From positions 372,001-436,000 of the forward strand of contig SEMN01000125.1 in assembly GCA_005408345.1 (NCBI GenBank): 64,000 nucleotides of DNA, written 5' to 3'. Of the stretch, positions 12,810 through 25,230 are shown one piece after another. Within the stretch, counting starts at the first letter, position 1, and each line of letters starts with the position of its first letter. The notes beneath the pieces were generated by a model, which worked only from the letters and a program-made list of their open reading frames with translations, was not told where the DNA came from and ran no database searches. A program made the position numbers and the translations under genes. This DNA comes from Macquaria australasica (Eukaryota > Chordata > Actinopteri > Centrarchiformes > Percichthyidae).

Positions 12810-13471
12810 AGAGGTGGAAGAAGTACTCAGATCCTTTACTTAAACAATACCACAATGTAAAAATACTCCCATTACAAGTAAAAGGCCTGCATTTAAAATC
12901 CTATAAGTATTATCTGCTAAATGTACTTAAAATATTAAAAGTCACTCATTCTGTGAGCTTGTAACTGATTGTTAATACTGATGCAACAATGTGTAAGCAG
13001 CAAATTTCCCACTGTAGCTGGTCAGTGGACTGAAGAAAAAACTGAGTTCTGCTACACAAGTCTATATTTATTTTGTGGAACATTGTCTAATCTTTGCTTT
13101 TTAATGAGACATTGCACAGTTTTACCTCTAAGGGGCCTCAAACAGTTATATAAATGAAACCATCTGAGACATTTAGATGGGAAATATCTCTTTGGAGTAG
13201 CTGCTAACAACTCATAGACATCTGAAACCTGACAAGGAGACCCAAACACACACAGTTTTTTAGTAAGGGGTCACAAGCCAGAATCTTTTAACAATGTGTT
13301 GTGTTTTATTTGCTTAACCGAAAAGTAACTCAGCTGTCAGCTGTCAAATAAATGTAGTGGAGTAAAAAATATAAAGTAGCTTAAAATAGAAATACTCAGG
13401 TAAAGTAAAAGTACAAGTACCTCAGAATTGTACTTAAGTATAGGACTTGAATAAATTCACTTAGTTACTAT
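12810..13471 (+). repeat. GTACTTAAGTA-type dispersed MITE, long form
   Basis: The segment starts gaggtggaagaagtactcag and ends with aattgtacttaagtataggac and ttgaataaattcacttagtt. It contains the family's recurrent blocks: tactcccattacaagtaaaa, gtcaaataaatgtagtggag and ggtaaagtaaaagtacaag. Shorter copies in this window are at 17196-17594, 28405-28840 and 41050-41535. The middle 280 bp (13030-13310), absent from the shorter copies, appears to be a long-form segment of the same family. Non-coding and non-autonomous. Confidence 0.75.
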
Positions 13472-16400
13472 TTTTATACATGAAAGAAAGAGAGTAAACT
13501 GGGCACAAGGTGCTTTGGAAAAGAGGTTTAAAAACTCGCTTGGTCGGTGTTGACATGAATCAGACGAAAACATTAGATTAGACTTTGTCACTTGTTTGTT
13601 TGTAACTGTGGCTGTTACTCATTCTCTATCTGGCTGCGAGGCTTGCCACGCACCAAGTTGTCATAGTTCTAACTTTGTTTGGCAGCTAAATATGATAAGA
13701 TCTTCTCTTTAATGTGTTCCAGATGGAGGAAATAGTAATTTGCATCCGTTATCAGCAAGACAAGACAAAGCTGTGTCAAACTGCTTGAGAAAATTCAATC
13801 TCTTTCTCTCTCCTCACCCTCCTCTCTTACTCCTGTATTTGCGATAGTCTAAAGTGTCATCTGCCGACCTCGAATTCTCTCAGAGCAACTTGAACTTTTA
13901 AAACAGTTAATTAAGACTTGTTCTGACACCCTCAGTGCTGATTTTTCAGGCAGGAAATCCATATTCATATTTCAGACAGAAGGTCATGCAGCGCAATGCG
14001 AAGAGACCAGTCACCCGTGGATGTCTTTGAGCAGGACTTTGCATCACCTCATCAATTTGTAATTGATTTATTCATCTATTCATGCATTAGCTTAGCTTGT
14101 CTCCAAAGCACACATGAATATCTAAAGTACACACCAGGCCCCTGATGTGTAATTGCATTCCCTTGTTGTATCAATAGTCAGCTGACTGTCACTCATCATC
14201 ATGGCTGCTAATGGTTCCAGGTTGTTTGCCGCTCAGAGAAGCTGACGGTGAACTTTTGCCCTTAATGAAACTGCTCCCACGAGAAGATTGTTGAAATTAG
14301 AACCAACAGCTAAGTTCCCGAGACAAAATACAGTAAATAATGGCTTTAATCAGCCGTGTAGAGAATATTTAGGCATCGACGGGTCTGCTGGGCACTGAAG
14401 CCTGTTTTGTTTGAGTGGACTGAACATTGACAGTTGCTTTAGGCTCCTGATGTAATCACCATGTGGACTCTCGCTGCATTATTTCCCTTACAGCGATGTT
14501 AGTTCTTGTTACCAAGCAGCACTGCCTAAATAATAGTGATTATTTATGTATCATGTTGCATTGCAAAGTTACCCTTTAGGTATCTTGTCGTATAATTTTC
14601 TTTATGTATGAGGACAGTGTTGTCGAGCTGGCTAATTTTCAACTGCAGTCCTTTGGCAATGTGTTTTAAAACCAATAAAGTGAATAAAGTTAAAAACTAC
14701 AAACACAGTGAGACGTTCAAATGTAGCAACGGCAGCAACCAAATTAGCATGCTCTAGTGAACATATCATGCAGAATAACAGGACGCAGCAAAACCCTGAT
14801 AAAATAATATAATGATAACATCCACCATTCAGTATATGTAGCCATGCAAAGCAGTATGAAGCAACAGAACATAAACAGCAATACTGTTAATTTTGCAAAG
14901 CACACCATCTGGAAACAGGCATAGAACATTGGACAAGTTAGCAGAATAACAATAATGAAAATAGATGGCAAATAGTCATTAGAGATATTGCACTTTAACA
15001 TTTTTATTTCACTTCAAAAACCATCAAATACCAGGGCAGTAAGGTTTGTGTGGTGTCCATTTTTTTTTATTAACAGTGTGATATAGGACTATGAGTCTGT
15101 TTTTATAACATAATAAAATTGTTCTGTCTAATATCAGATCAGTTAAAAGCTATAGTTTAATAATGTGTTAAAGGGCCATAAAGTGGTTTTTGCACATTTT
15201 GGCCCACTAACTCCAAATTGCATTCACTTTACATTACTGCTGATATTTTTCCATACCGTACCTTTGTTCATTGATTATTATCACTCCCAGGCAGACACAA
15301 GTTTGAGCTCATTTCACACCAATATGACTATCTGTCAAGCTCATTTTAAGTGTCTTAAGGTAATTTTTCTGAGTCCTGGAAATTAATAGAAAGAAGTGGC
15401 TGCTTAAAAGGTAAGAAATAAATCTAGAAAGGCAGGTATTGCTTTGGGAAAAACAATCTAAACTTATGCATGCAATAAATGTGATGGTTAGAACGTGCAA
15501 CACCACCACTACCTCATTCATCACTGGAACTAACTGTGCTTTTAGGAAGATTAAAACAAATATAATTATATAATATAATATAATTAAAATATATTAATCT
15601 TCAAAATATAATATGTCAAAAATAATTGTACAATAATGGTTTTATTACAACATCTATAAGGTGTTAGAGCACCAGCTTCCTCCGACATTGTTTGATATCT
15701 GATGATATCTTTGATATATGTTAGGCAAAAATAGTAAAATAGGATAAAAACCTATCCTCTGACCATGAAGTTCTGCATGTTGAACCTTCCCACCGGTGCA
15801 TTAATGCATCTCAAGACTAAAAAAATAAAGATTGTGTAATGATACAAATCCCAGCTCAAACTCTGGATCTCCACCAGGGAATTCTGTGCACCAAATCTCA
15901 TCCAAATTTAATTGTATGTTCTTGAGGCTAATAAACAGAGCAGCAGACGGAGAGTCATGTAAAACCCACAAATAAAAACTAACAATACGGACAATAATAT
16001 GACTTCTGATTGTGACAGACACTCTAGTTCCCAATAAGAGCAGGAAAGATGTTCCAGCTTTCCTCTGTAATTTTCTGTTCATATCAAAGCTGCTGCACTT
16101 GAATTAGGCTAATGCTTACAGGAGTATTGTTACAGCAGGGACTCTGTGTTGCTGCGTGGTGTTACATGGTGTGATCTGAATGATTTAGGAACGCTTACAT
16201 TTTACAACAGCTGCAGCACATTTTCAGCTACCCAAACACGACAACACCGAGCAGCACTTCACGCCTTCAACGTGAGCATCTGTGATTCTGCCATTAATCT
16301 GTTTTTCATGCCGAATTACGACGGATATCACACGAGCACATGGCAGCATGGAGAATATATGTAATCTACATTTTAAGGGGCTTGAAGGCTAATTATAATT

Positions 16401-17195
16401 GCCAATTGGCAACTTGACTCCTGGCCCTCTTTCGGTGCAGACCCAGTTTGAACTGATCATTAAAGGCTACATCCACTCAAAATTCACAATCTTCACATCC
16501 TCTCAGTGAGGGCAGTATGGTGTTCTGCTCTTTGAACTAAATATAGTTTTTTAGTTTGATCTGTACGTGTGGTTTAAAAAAAATGTCTTCAACTATAGAT
16601 ACATAAGAAATTCATCAGTTATTTTATGTTATGGAGATAATAGACAAAAAATAAATTAACAATGGGTGGGATTTGTAACGAGCCATTCTCGAAGAGCTAC
16701 TCTACAATATGTTTTAGGGTTAAATTGTTATGGCTGGTGTGTACTTGACACAAAGTAGTTAATAAAACATGTCGTCCGACCACGTCTAAAGCCGAAAGTG
16801 ATAATAGATGTTCCTAATGGCCACACTTGATGGTGGGGTGATGATAGAGGATATTGGCACACACTTTTGGACACTCTCTCAAAAGCATTCATGGTGTTAC
16901 ACTTGGATGTACACACATAAAGATGGAAGTAATTGTGAAGAATGGAAAAAAAACAGCTGAGAGAGGGGTTCAAATCCCACCATTTTCACCTCTGCACACC
17001 TGACCAATCGCTGCGTAAAGTGGGTATGCTCGTCAGATTGTCATTTCAGAGAGAAAGCTGACATCAGATCTGACAAGCACTTTGTTTGAAGCATACTGAC
17101 CCGTAAATCAGAGTTTTTCACACTCAAAAAACAAAACAGAAATTGGAGAGTTGGTACATCTGGAAAAAAAAATTAAAAGCAAGTCAACATAAAGG
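13472..17195. other. Unassigned, largely unique sequence
   Basis: No gene found. An AT-rich run of TATAAT-like repeats lies at 15555-15630. Frames at 14744-15001, 15801-16082 and 16728-16973 show no family motif. Compact, moderately GC-rich unique blocks (for example 13900-14240) could be conserved non-coding elements, but only cross-species alignment could show that. Confidence 0.45.
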
Positions 17196-17594
17196 TGTCT
17201 AAAAATACTCCATTACAAGTAAAAATACAGAAGTATTATCAGCAAAATGTACTTAAAGTGTCAAAAGTAAAAGTAGTTATAATGCAGAATGGCTCCTTTC
17301 ACAGTGTTATATTATTATATAATATTATATTCTGTTTTTATCAGTCACGAATACATGTAAGTCAATGTGGCGCCAATTTTAGATACTTTGTATACTACTG
17401 GGTAGATTAGTAGTATAGTACTGCATCATATAAGCATATCGTATGTAATTAGTAACCAAGTGTCAAATAATTGCACAATTGTACAATATTTCCCCCTTAA
17501 GTGTATTGGAGTGGAAGTATAAAGTAAGATAGAATGGAAATACTCATGTAAAGTACAAGTATTTAAAATTTGTACTTAAGTACAGTACCGTGTC
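17196..17594 (+). repeat. GTACTTAAGTA-type dispersed MITE, shorter copy
   Basis: Contains tactccattacaagtaaaa at its start and acttaagtacagtac near its end, with the shared ctcatgtaaagtacaag block, in the same order as 12810-13471. An AT-rich ttatattattatataat tract lies inside. No coding frame. Confidence 0.75.
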
Positions 17595-17873
17595 TTAATA
17601 TCTTGTCCAGATGTTAGCTATGATCAGCAGTTTTGTTGTTTGTCACCTGAGATAGGAAGATGAAAAACAGATTCAGCCATTTTCTTATTATTTAGGGGTT
17701 TTAGTGTGGACAGAGATCTTTACGAAAAGGACCTGAAAATGCCTGAAAACACTGTTAATGTGTTGTTTTCCACAAATAAAAAGGCGTTTTTTAAATCTAG
17801 CTGGCTAAGTGTGGCCATACTCTTGAGTTGTGCAGCTGTGGTGTGATGCATTGCCTCTTTAAAGCAGACAATC

Positions 17874-18106
17874 CAAAGAGAGAGAGAGAGAGAGTGAGAG
17901 AGAGGTGGTGGTGGTGGTGGGGGTAGAGAGAGGAAGAGAGAGAAGTGAGAGCCAATAAGAGGCAGTGGGTGCGCACACACTCTTTGTGACACCTTGTGGT
18001 GGAGAGTGAGGGGGTGGCAGAGATGGAGAGAGAGGGGGGCACCACTGGATAGAGAGAGAGAGAGAGAGATCAAAGCAAAAGAAGAGACAGAGGAGGAGAA
18101 ACGAGG
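17874..18106 (+). promoter_or_regulatory. Purine-rich promoter-like block upstream of candidate exon
   Basis: Two long purine tracts, largely (GA)n with a (GGT)n interruption, occupy 17874-17950 and 18001-18106. A CCAAT box (ccaat, 17952-17956) lies between them. The block runs straight into a GC-richer segment with strong splice donors on the plus strand (18107-18290). This arrangement is typical of a TATA-less vertebrate promoter, and by position it could be an alternative promoter for the MGAT4C-type gene 37 kb downstream. That link is inference. The minus-strand open frames here encode only low-complexity Ser/Leu/Pro repeats. Confidence 0.4.
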
Positions 18107-18227
18107 ATGAGAGATAGAAGCGCTGCAGCGAGAGCGAGCGCCCTGCCTGCCTTTGCAACGAGTGTTTACTCCACTTTTCCTGAGAGCCGGTTATCTTCCC
18201 TCTGCATGAGTCATGGAAGTGATTTAG
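18107..18227 (+). other. Candidate first (5'-UTR) exon with upstream ORF
   Basis: From the ATG at 18107 the frame stays open to a consensus donor gtgagt at 18228; a second good donor, gtaagc, is at 18291. An AP-1-like tgagtca site lies at 18207-18213. Using the first donor leaves a phase-1 end that joins in frame to the candidate exon at 23133, giving a uORF of about 68 codons that stops inside that exon. The protein shows no recognised motif, so regulatory or UTR status is more likely than a coding gene. The 3' partner exon is inferred, not shown. Confidence 0.4.
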
Positions 18228-20114
18228 GTGAGTGGCGCGGAGCGGCAGCGCAAAGCCACAGATCTGTTTGTGTGTTTGCGCCGTGGGCAGGTAAGCTCGC
18301 TCTGCATCTCTCCACGGGTGTAATTTTCACCGTTTTCTCCTTTTATCTGCTTTTTCTTTTCTGTCTTCTGTGAAGAGGAACAAACAACTTCTGCAGAGTT
18401 TGTTCAATTTTCCTCTCCTTCTCCTTTCCCCATTACACCCCTCTAATAGACTTATATTCTCCACATTTCTCCTCTCAGTGGACGCATAGTTTGTGCTCAT
18501 GCAGGCTGTACAGTGGGACTGTGTAAAGTGTGAAAGGCGTGCTGCAGTTTCTCTCTGACAGTCTGAGCAGCATTTAGTGTCTCTGTATTGACAGGCGGGC
18601 TCAGTGGGGCTGAGGGTTGGAAGAGGATGAGAGGGAGATGAGTCAAATCTCTGCTTGAGGGACCAGAAGGGTAACAGCATCAGCGATGATGATCCCGATC
18701 TATACGAGAGCAGAGAAAGAAAAAAGATAATCCTGCACGAATAAGCCCTGGCTGCTTGTCAGATTTTACACTGCAATTTTTTTTTTTGGTTTCGTAACAC
18801 AGCTGAGATAAAATGTGTGCATCCGGATTCTGTGTGTGATGGAAAAACCAACATTGGCACAAGAGCTGGATCCTTCCTTGGGCATCCCATCACGTCCACG
18901 CTGACTGAGGCGTGCGGTCTGTGGCTTTTGAAGGTGTAGAAGGCAGGTGATCAGAGATTTGTGGCTCAGCCCTCCTGAGTGACAGCTGAGCTCTATCACA
19001 GCTTTCATCATGACTCAAGCTGGTAAACTGCAGCTCAGCTTGTGACACAAATCCCTGTCCCCTCAGCAATGTGGGAATAACTTGCCTTCATCTCATGGCT
19101 GGATTAGAGTGATTTATTGTTGCTCCCCGTCAGCCCAGGTGTGTTTGTGTGGGGTTTGACCTATAATGGCACCTAATGGCATCATATGTTATTTCCAAGA
19201 GGACACTGTCAAACGGAACGCTGTCGCCAGCCACATCTAGGTGTAATATGGCAGTTGGTATTAATGTTAGCTCTCCTCATGACCCCCATCAAAACCACTA
19301 CTGGCAGAGGTGCTGGACAAGAATTAATGGACCTCTTAAAATTAGAAATTACATTTATTGCGGGCTGGATTTACCGTCAACGAGGACCTCCATCACTCTC
19401 TCTCCGTAAAGGACAACTCCAGAGGATATTTTTATCTTTGTTGGCTGGCCCACAAAATACTCTTCAACACAGGCCTTGATTGAATGTACAAAATATTAGG
19501 GTCATCTCCCTCATATCGATGTTCAGGCCCATCCTCCACATCTCTGTTTATTCGCGGTTTAAAAATGGTTTTCATTGATTTGTCTGCTTCTCTTTACCTG
19601 CATCCCCTCTGTTGTGATTGGTATAGATTTAATTCGGGGTTCAATAAAGGAACATGGCTTTTACCTGGATTGACCTCATCCGTGCGCTTTGTGGAAAGAG
19701 AAAAGAGTCCCTGACATGTTTTTAGATTCAGTTTGCCGATGTTTTTCTTGCTCTGTGTGAGCTGCCTTTTCAAAACCTTAACCTCCTTCCTTTAAATTCA
19801 GACATCGTATTAAAGCTTCAGTATCGCAGCTGGGTGAAATAGCTCACACTCAAGGATCAATAAACAGGCAGAAACAATGTGAGGCCAAAGCAATACAGCT
19901 AGTAAACAAATTTAACAGCTTGTGCCGAAGCAGGTGGACTTACAAATCAGTGTCATTTTGTTAATGTCAAAACTATCGAGCGAGCACAAAACTTAATTGG
20001 AGAAATAAAGATTTCAGAGTGCAAAATTTGCATTGCCAACAGGAGTCTGGCCTTACATGCTCTCAAGATTTGTTTTTTGTTTTGCTTCTAGATCTGAATG
20101 ATGTCTATTACTTT
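18228..20114. other. Unassigned sequence, possible intron
   Basis: GC-richer near its start, tapering into AT-rich sequence. No recognisable protein or repeat. Frames at 18327-18680 (minus), 18766-19011 (minus) and 19176-19479 (plus) have no family features. Confidence 0.45.
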
Positions 20115-20517
20115 TAGGGATGCACAGATCTGAAATGCCGGATTGGTATTGGCACCAATACTGACCTTCCTAAATGGGATCAGGTATTGGTCATGACGAC
20201 CAATCCACATTAAATACAGCTTCTTTGTCAATGTCATTATAAAAATGAGTGTTTATGCTATCAATTACATTAATTCAGTCACAATGGGTATTTGATTTTT
20301 GCCTTTGACTTGTTTTTAGCACCACAGATATCTCTAATGCTACCCGAAATAAAAATGATTCCAAGGACTTCTACGCAGTGACGTATATAGATTATAAATT
20401 TGGGAAAAGACGGCACTGGTATTGGATCCGTACTTGGTGTCTGCAAATACCCTGAGTTGAGGTATCACAATCAATCAATCAATAGGAAGAGAAAAAAATT
20501 GGATCATTACATCCCTA
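20115..20517. repeat. TAGGGATGCA-type MITE
   Basis: The left end tagggatgcacagatc is a near inverted copy of the right end ggatcattacatccctat. The interior keeps the family's repeated 'ggtattgg' phrases (ggattggtattggcaccaat, caggtattggtcatgac, ggtattggatcc). I recognise this as a common teleost element ('agggatgcaccgatccgatact'). No transposase frame. Confidence 0.75.
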
Positions 20518-23132
20518 TATGCAACTTATTTGCAACAGCAGATATGTTTTGAGAGAAACTTAATATCGACTGAAATACGTTTCATCAACATTGTAAGAAA
20601 ATGTTTTAAATATTCATACTGAACATATCTGCAAAACATTTCAATTTCATTAATTTTCCTAAAATAACCAATAGCAGTAACTAAAGCACGATTAACATGT
20701 TTTAGTAGTATTTATTGGGCATTTTTATAACTTATCAGTGAGTTGACAGTAAAAATATGACAGGAAATGAAGGGAGAGAGAGAGATGAGAGACGACATTG
20801 GACCAGGGATGCTGCAGTTCATGTTCAGCACTTTAACCCCTCAGCCCCAAGGGAGCCCAATGATTAACATTTTTATGGTGCTTTGTTGCACCTGTAACCA
20901 GACCCAACAGTGATGTCATGGTGTACTGACACACCCTGGAGTACACTTCTGCATCACCGCAGCAAGGTGAGAAGTTGAACCACTGGAGGTCAGCAAAAAC
21001 AAGTCAATGTTAAGTTGTTCTTTAAAAATTGAAAATGACTCAAAGCATGAGGCAGGATGTGTCTGCTTTTTCAATATTTAACCACATCACAATCGTTTCC
21101 AAAACAAAGTGTTCTTGTTGCGTAAACCTGGGACTCAGGATCTGAACTTCAGTCTTTGGCGTCCGGTGCTTTGCACACCCAGCATCCACCTCGTCCAGCT
21201 CCCTACAGCTCCTGTTCTGTAGGCAGCAATTATGTTTCTTTAGCAAAAACAAATTAGTAAGATATCTTCTTATTTATCTTCTTAGAGACATTCTGTACTG
21301 ATCAAATATGTTGTTAGAAAACCAAATCAACAAATCATGATTCAGGTCTGAGTCATTTAATATCAACAAATTTACCTTCCATCTGGCAAAACCATTATGT
21401 GCCTCCAAGTTAGTGATGTTTCTTATCACTAACAAAACAAGTACAAACCAAAAATCAAATGTCAATTTCAATTTAAAAATGGCCCAAAACAAGCTTATAA
21501 TCTCAAAAATATCCATCCACGTTGGAACAATGGAGAGTGTGTTTTCATATTTTTTTGGCCTTCGGTAGTCTGTCCCTCTTTCAGCTTTCCCTTCGACAAA
21601 ATAAAGTGTGAAAAATGTGGAAGGTGGGTGGACTGCCTACTTTTAAACAAGCAAGCAAGAGTCTACACGGCCATCTGCTCGCACCAGAATATTTTTTTAA
21701 TCAAGGCTGCAGCCTCGCAAGAAGCAGACTCTCTCTCACTCACTGCAATTTAGCATCTTGTACCGAGAGCGAGCAGAACACACGGCATAACATGTTAGTT
21801 ACATCAAATCCAAGTTGAAATCCGAGTGTGCCACAAACAGATGCTCCATTAGAGAAATTAGTCTGAGATTTTCCGCAGGTTGCTTGGTGTCGACACTTCC
21901 TGAGCGACTTGTTATTTCCTCGTTTATTTTTAGAATTTCTCTAACTTACAAACGTACCAAAAGGAAAATTAGACACACTTTACAGAGTGGTCTTATTGAA
22001 TTACATAAAAAGTGTATGTTAGTACCATTAACAACTGTTATACTTTTACTTTTATACTGTTATACTGTTACACAATTTCCTATTGTGTAACAGTATTTTG
22101 GGGTACTTGCTGTACTCTGCAGCTGTTTTTCTTATGCTGCTTAATAAAGGAGAGATTTCTAAAGCATAATCACAGTCTTATTTATTGTCTTCAGAATTAC
22201 ATATTGCAACCATACTTTATTAAAAGACAATTGTAGTGACTACAGGGAACAAACAAAAAGTCACTGAGAGGCTGAAGACGGGCGTGGTTAAGTTTGTGTG
22301 ATACGCTAACAAAAAGATTCAGTGAGATCAAAAACAGGATAACTTAAATAACTTTTATTAAATGGAAAAAGAATAACTCATACAAAAACTATAATCACAG
22401 CGATCAAACAGAAAATAGCAGTCAACAAAAAATACAGCGACCCACTCACCCTCTCTACCTGCCGCACACAGGTGCACAGGTGCCTAAATCAACTAGGAGT
22501 GTCACCGCCCATATCCATGTGACCCAACTCTCAATTATCACCATGATCCCAATAACAAACACTAATCAAATGCTAGCACAATATGTGCAGTGAAATGTAG
22601 GATGTAAATGCTAGAGTGCAATAAAGAGTTATAATTAGAATAAGAGAAAACATTTGAAAATGTATAAATATGTGTAATGTAAGTATTAAAATGCTAAATT
22701 GCATATTGGCCTGGTGTTTAGGTGGGCAGTGCATTTTTTCAGTATGTAAAAATGTACAATGTACTTATGTAATAGTTGTAAGCCACACTATACTGTAACA
22801 TTTTGTACACACGCCAGCGCAAATATACAAATGTGCATGTTTTTAGATGATAGAAAGTAGCTCAAATCTGGAATTAACAAGACAGCACTGTTTTGGAGAT
22901 TGTCAATAATGATTTTTTTTTGTAGTGTTTTGGAAAAGAGCATTTTCATTGGAGGATGCTATGAGTTTCTGATGCTTAAGTCTGACTGAACATGTAGTCC
23001 TCTGTTTCAAATGGCCAGACAGTTCATTAGAGGGTATGTGGGTGAAAATGCATTACGGCCTTTTGAGTTATAAAACAAAATGCGTCACCGTATATTGTTT
23101 GTGTTTCTGTTTCTGTGTCGTTTTCATTTCAG
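20518..23132. other. Unassigned sequence, no gene seen
   Basis: Mostly AT-rich. A (tatactgtta)-like short repetition lies near 22040-22080. Frames such as 21040-21252 (minus) and 21815-22090 (plus) show no recognisable domain. The stretch ends in a strong acceptor tract (cgttttcatttcag) at 23119-23132. Confidence 0.45.
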
Positions 23133-23234
23133 GCTGTCTCATTTCATTCTCATTAAGGATCAATGCCAGTCCACAGAGCGAACAGAAGAAACCCTCCCAC
23201 AGACAGCACACAACCTGAGCGCATCAGCAGGCAG
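23133..23234 (+). other. Candidate internal 5'-UTR exon (102 nt)
   Basis: A long pyrimidine-rich tract and cag precede base 23133, and the donor gtaaga follows base 23234 (gcaggcag before it). This is the cleanest exon-like segment in the first 55 kb. An ATG at 23163 opens 24 codons to the donor in phase 0. If joined directly to the acceptor at 55393, the next three bases are TGA, so the uORF would stop exactly at the junction. It lies on the same strand as the MGAT4C-type gene. Transcript evidence would be needed to assign it. Confidence 0.4.
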
Positions 23235-24160
23235 GTAAGAGTTTAAGATTGTGTTTTCCAGGACAATTTTAAAAGCGCTTCAGCGTTTATATTGTGAAGC
23301 ATTTTCTCACATTGTTGTCAATTTAGTTGTGATCGCACATTTTAATTGTTGCCGCGAATGTGACTCTTGTCACCACAATAACAGTAGCGCCACTTAACAG
23401 TCTGTGTCATCGTTTCATCCAAATGTGACAGCTCTCAGCTTTAATTGTATGCAAAACACCCTTTGTGTTGAAATTGTGATTTATGCATCCGAATAACATT
23501 CATTCACTCGACTTATTGATGGTACCTCTGTTGGACTTTCTGTTGCTTTACATGTGATTCTTTTAAAAACACTTTACTCATATATCACACCTCAAAAAGA
23601 AGGTGAGACGGAGAACTCAGCTTAAGCAAAAGTCAAAGACATCTCAGAGTTTCTTGGAAAATGAGAAACATCACTTATGTTAAGTTCATAACATTAATTA
23701 TTCAGAAGAAATGATGGCAGCTTTAACAATTAAAACGTTTCCCATGGTTTGGTACACCGATCTGCTGTGGAAGGACCGCAACGTACGTGTGAATTAAAGA
23801 TTCATCTCAACAGCTGCTGCTGGCTCAGCACAGCATGTGTTCACGTTCCAAACTGTGTTTCCGAACAAGAACAAAACAACGGTACTTTTTTTGATAAACA
23901 TCCCTGGCTATTTTCACTGCTATAAAAGGGAGAAGTTTTAACATCAGTAAATTTGACTTGATCCTGAGAGGGGTGAAAATATGGCAGTGACATGTGATTT
24001 GAGAGTAAAAACTGTGTTGCCAGTCATCATGCGCCCTTTAGCAAAACTCTGAATCTCTACAAGATCGCTTCAGGGTCTGATCTTGACCTCTTGACCTCTC
24101 TCCAGAAGGAGGAAAGCAGAAAGAGACTGATTCTGCATTAATATTAAGAGAATAAAAAAC
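23235..24160. other. Unassigned sequence, no gene seen
   Basis: No domain, RNA gene or clear repeat boundary recognised between the candidate exon at 23133-23234 and the family B repeat that follows. Confidence 0.45.
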
Positions 24161-24830
24161 CTGTGTATCCAAAGCCTGACACGTACAGTATATCTTATTC
24201 CTCTGTGCCATAGAGCTACATTTTTGTCCAAAAACTATTAAAAGCATATAAATGAGTTGCACTGTTGTTTATTTTAAATCCATCCCACACACACCGTCCT
24301 GCTGCCATGAATTCCTACTACCAAATGTGTATTAATCCGCAGCTCAAAATAGTCCCCTACTCCTGTTTGAGTAACAACAAACTACAGTGACCAGCTGTTT
24401 TAGGAAATTACTGAGCCTTTTTTAAAAATAAAACTATATATTTGTGACCTTGTCTTTAAACATTCAGTGGGAACCAATGGGCTCGGGGCTGAGTGGCACA
24501 AACAGGGAAGGAAAGTTGGAAAGAGATGGACTAACACATTGTTGGCTTTGGTCTTTTCATGGCTTTTCAGACTGAATCGCTATTTTGTTTCACTTAATTC
24601 ATTCAGCCTGACATTGTATTCATGGTAGCCTGTTGTTTTCAGTTGCTGCGGTAGCAGTTGTTAGGAGCAACTAGTTTAAGATTTAAGAGTTGTTATTTCT
24701 GTAAATTGACTTACAAAAGCCTGTATAGCTGTTTCAATCTCATCCTCGCTTGTCACATTTTTCTGTCGCTATTTTTCATGAATGTAGCTACAGCAGGTAG
24801 CCACCAAACTATGTAGGAAGATGACGTATC
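24161..24830. repeat. Dispersed repeat family B, copy 2 (longest)
   Basis: The first part (24164-24560) matches the copy at 7610-8005. The later part (24665-24825), with agagttgttatttctgtaaattgacttaca split around a short variable block and followed by a cgctatttttc/gatgacg block, matches 46785-46895. This copy therefore links the two partial copies into one family. No coding potential. Confidence 0.6.
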
Positions 24831-24904
24831 CATTCTTAATGCTGATACTGTAAATCCAAACTCTGACTTATGGGATCAACTTTATTGTAGAGATACTGAA
24901 TGAA

Positions 24905-25230
24905 GAAGGACTGCAACTACTTCTGCTGAACTTAATAATTTATGAACTGTATAATGTCAGAAAACAGTGGAAAAATGGCAATCACATGTTCCCAGAGCCA
25001 GGTGATGTCTTTAAATTGCTTTTGTTGTCTGTCCAACAGTTCAAAACCTTAAAAATGTTACATTTACAGTAAAACTGAGAAAAGCAGCAAATTCTCACAT
25101 TTGAGAAGCAAATGCATTTTTGCTAGATGAATGACTTCAACGATTAATCGTCATAATTGTTCTTGATTAATTTTCTGCAATTGTGTAATGGAGTAATCGA
25201 CTAATTATCAATCAATCAAACTCTAATGTG
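24905..25230 (+). repeat. GGCTGCAAC-type MITE, plus copy
   Basis: Runs from ggactgcaactact through taatgtcagaaaacagtgg and cattttgctag-like blocks to the gattaatcg/cgactaattatcaatc right arm. It is the plus-orientation equivalent of 1477-1783. Non-coding. Confidence 0.7.

Noticed and set aside
17720..18158. Overlapping minus-strand frames of 82-117 codons
   Set aside because: They translate the purine-rich repeat into Ser/Leu/Pro/His runs, in several frames at once; low complexity and not a gene.
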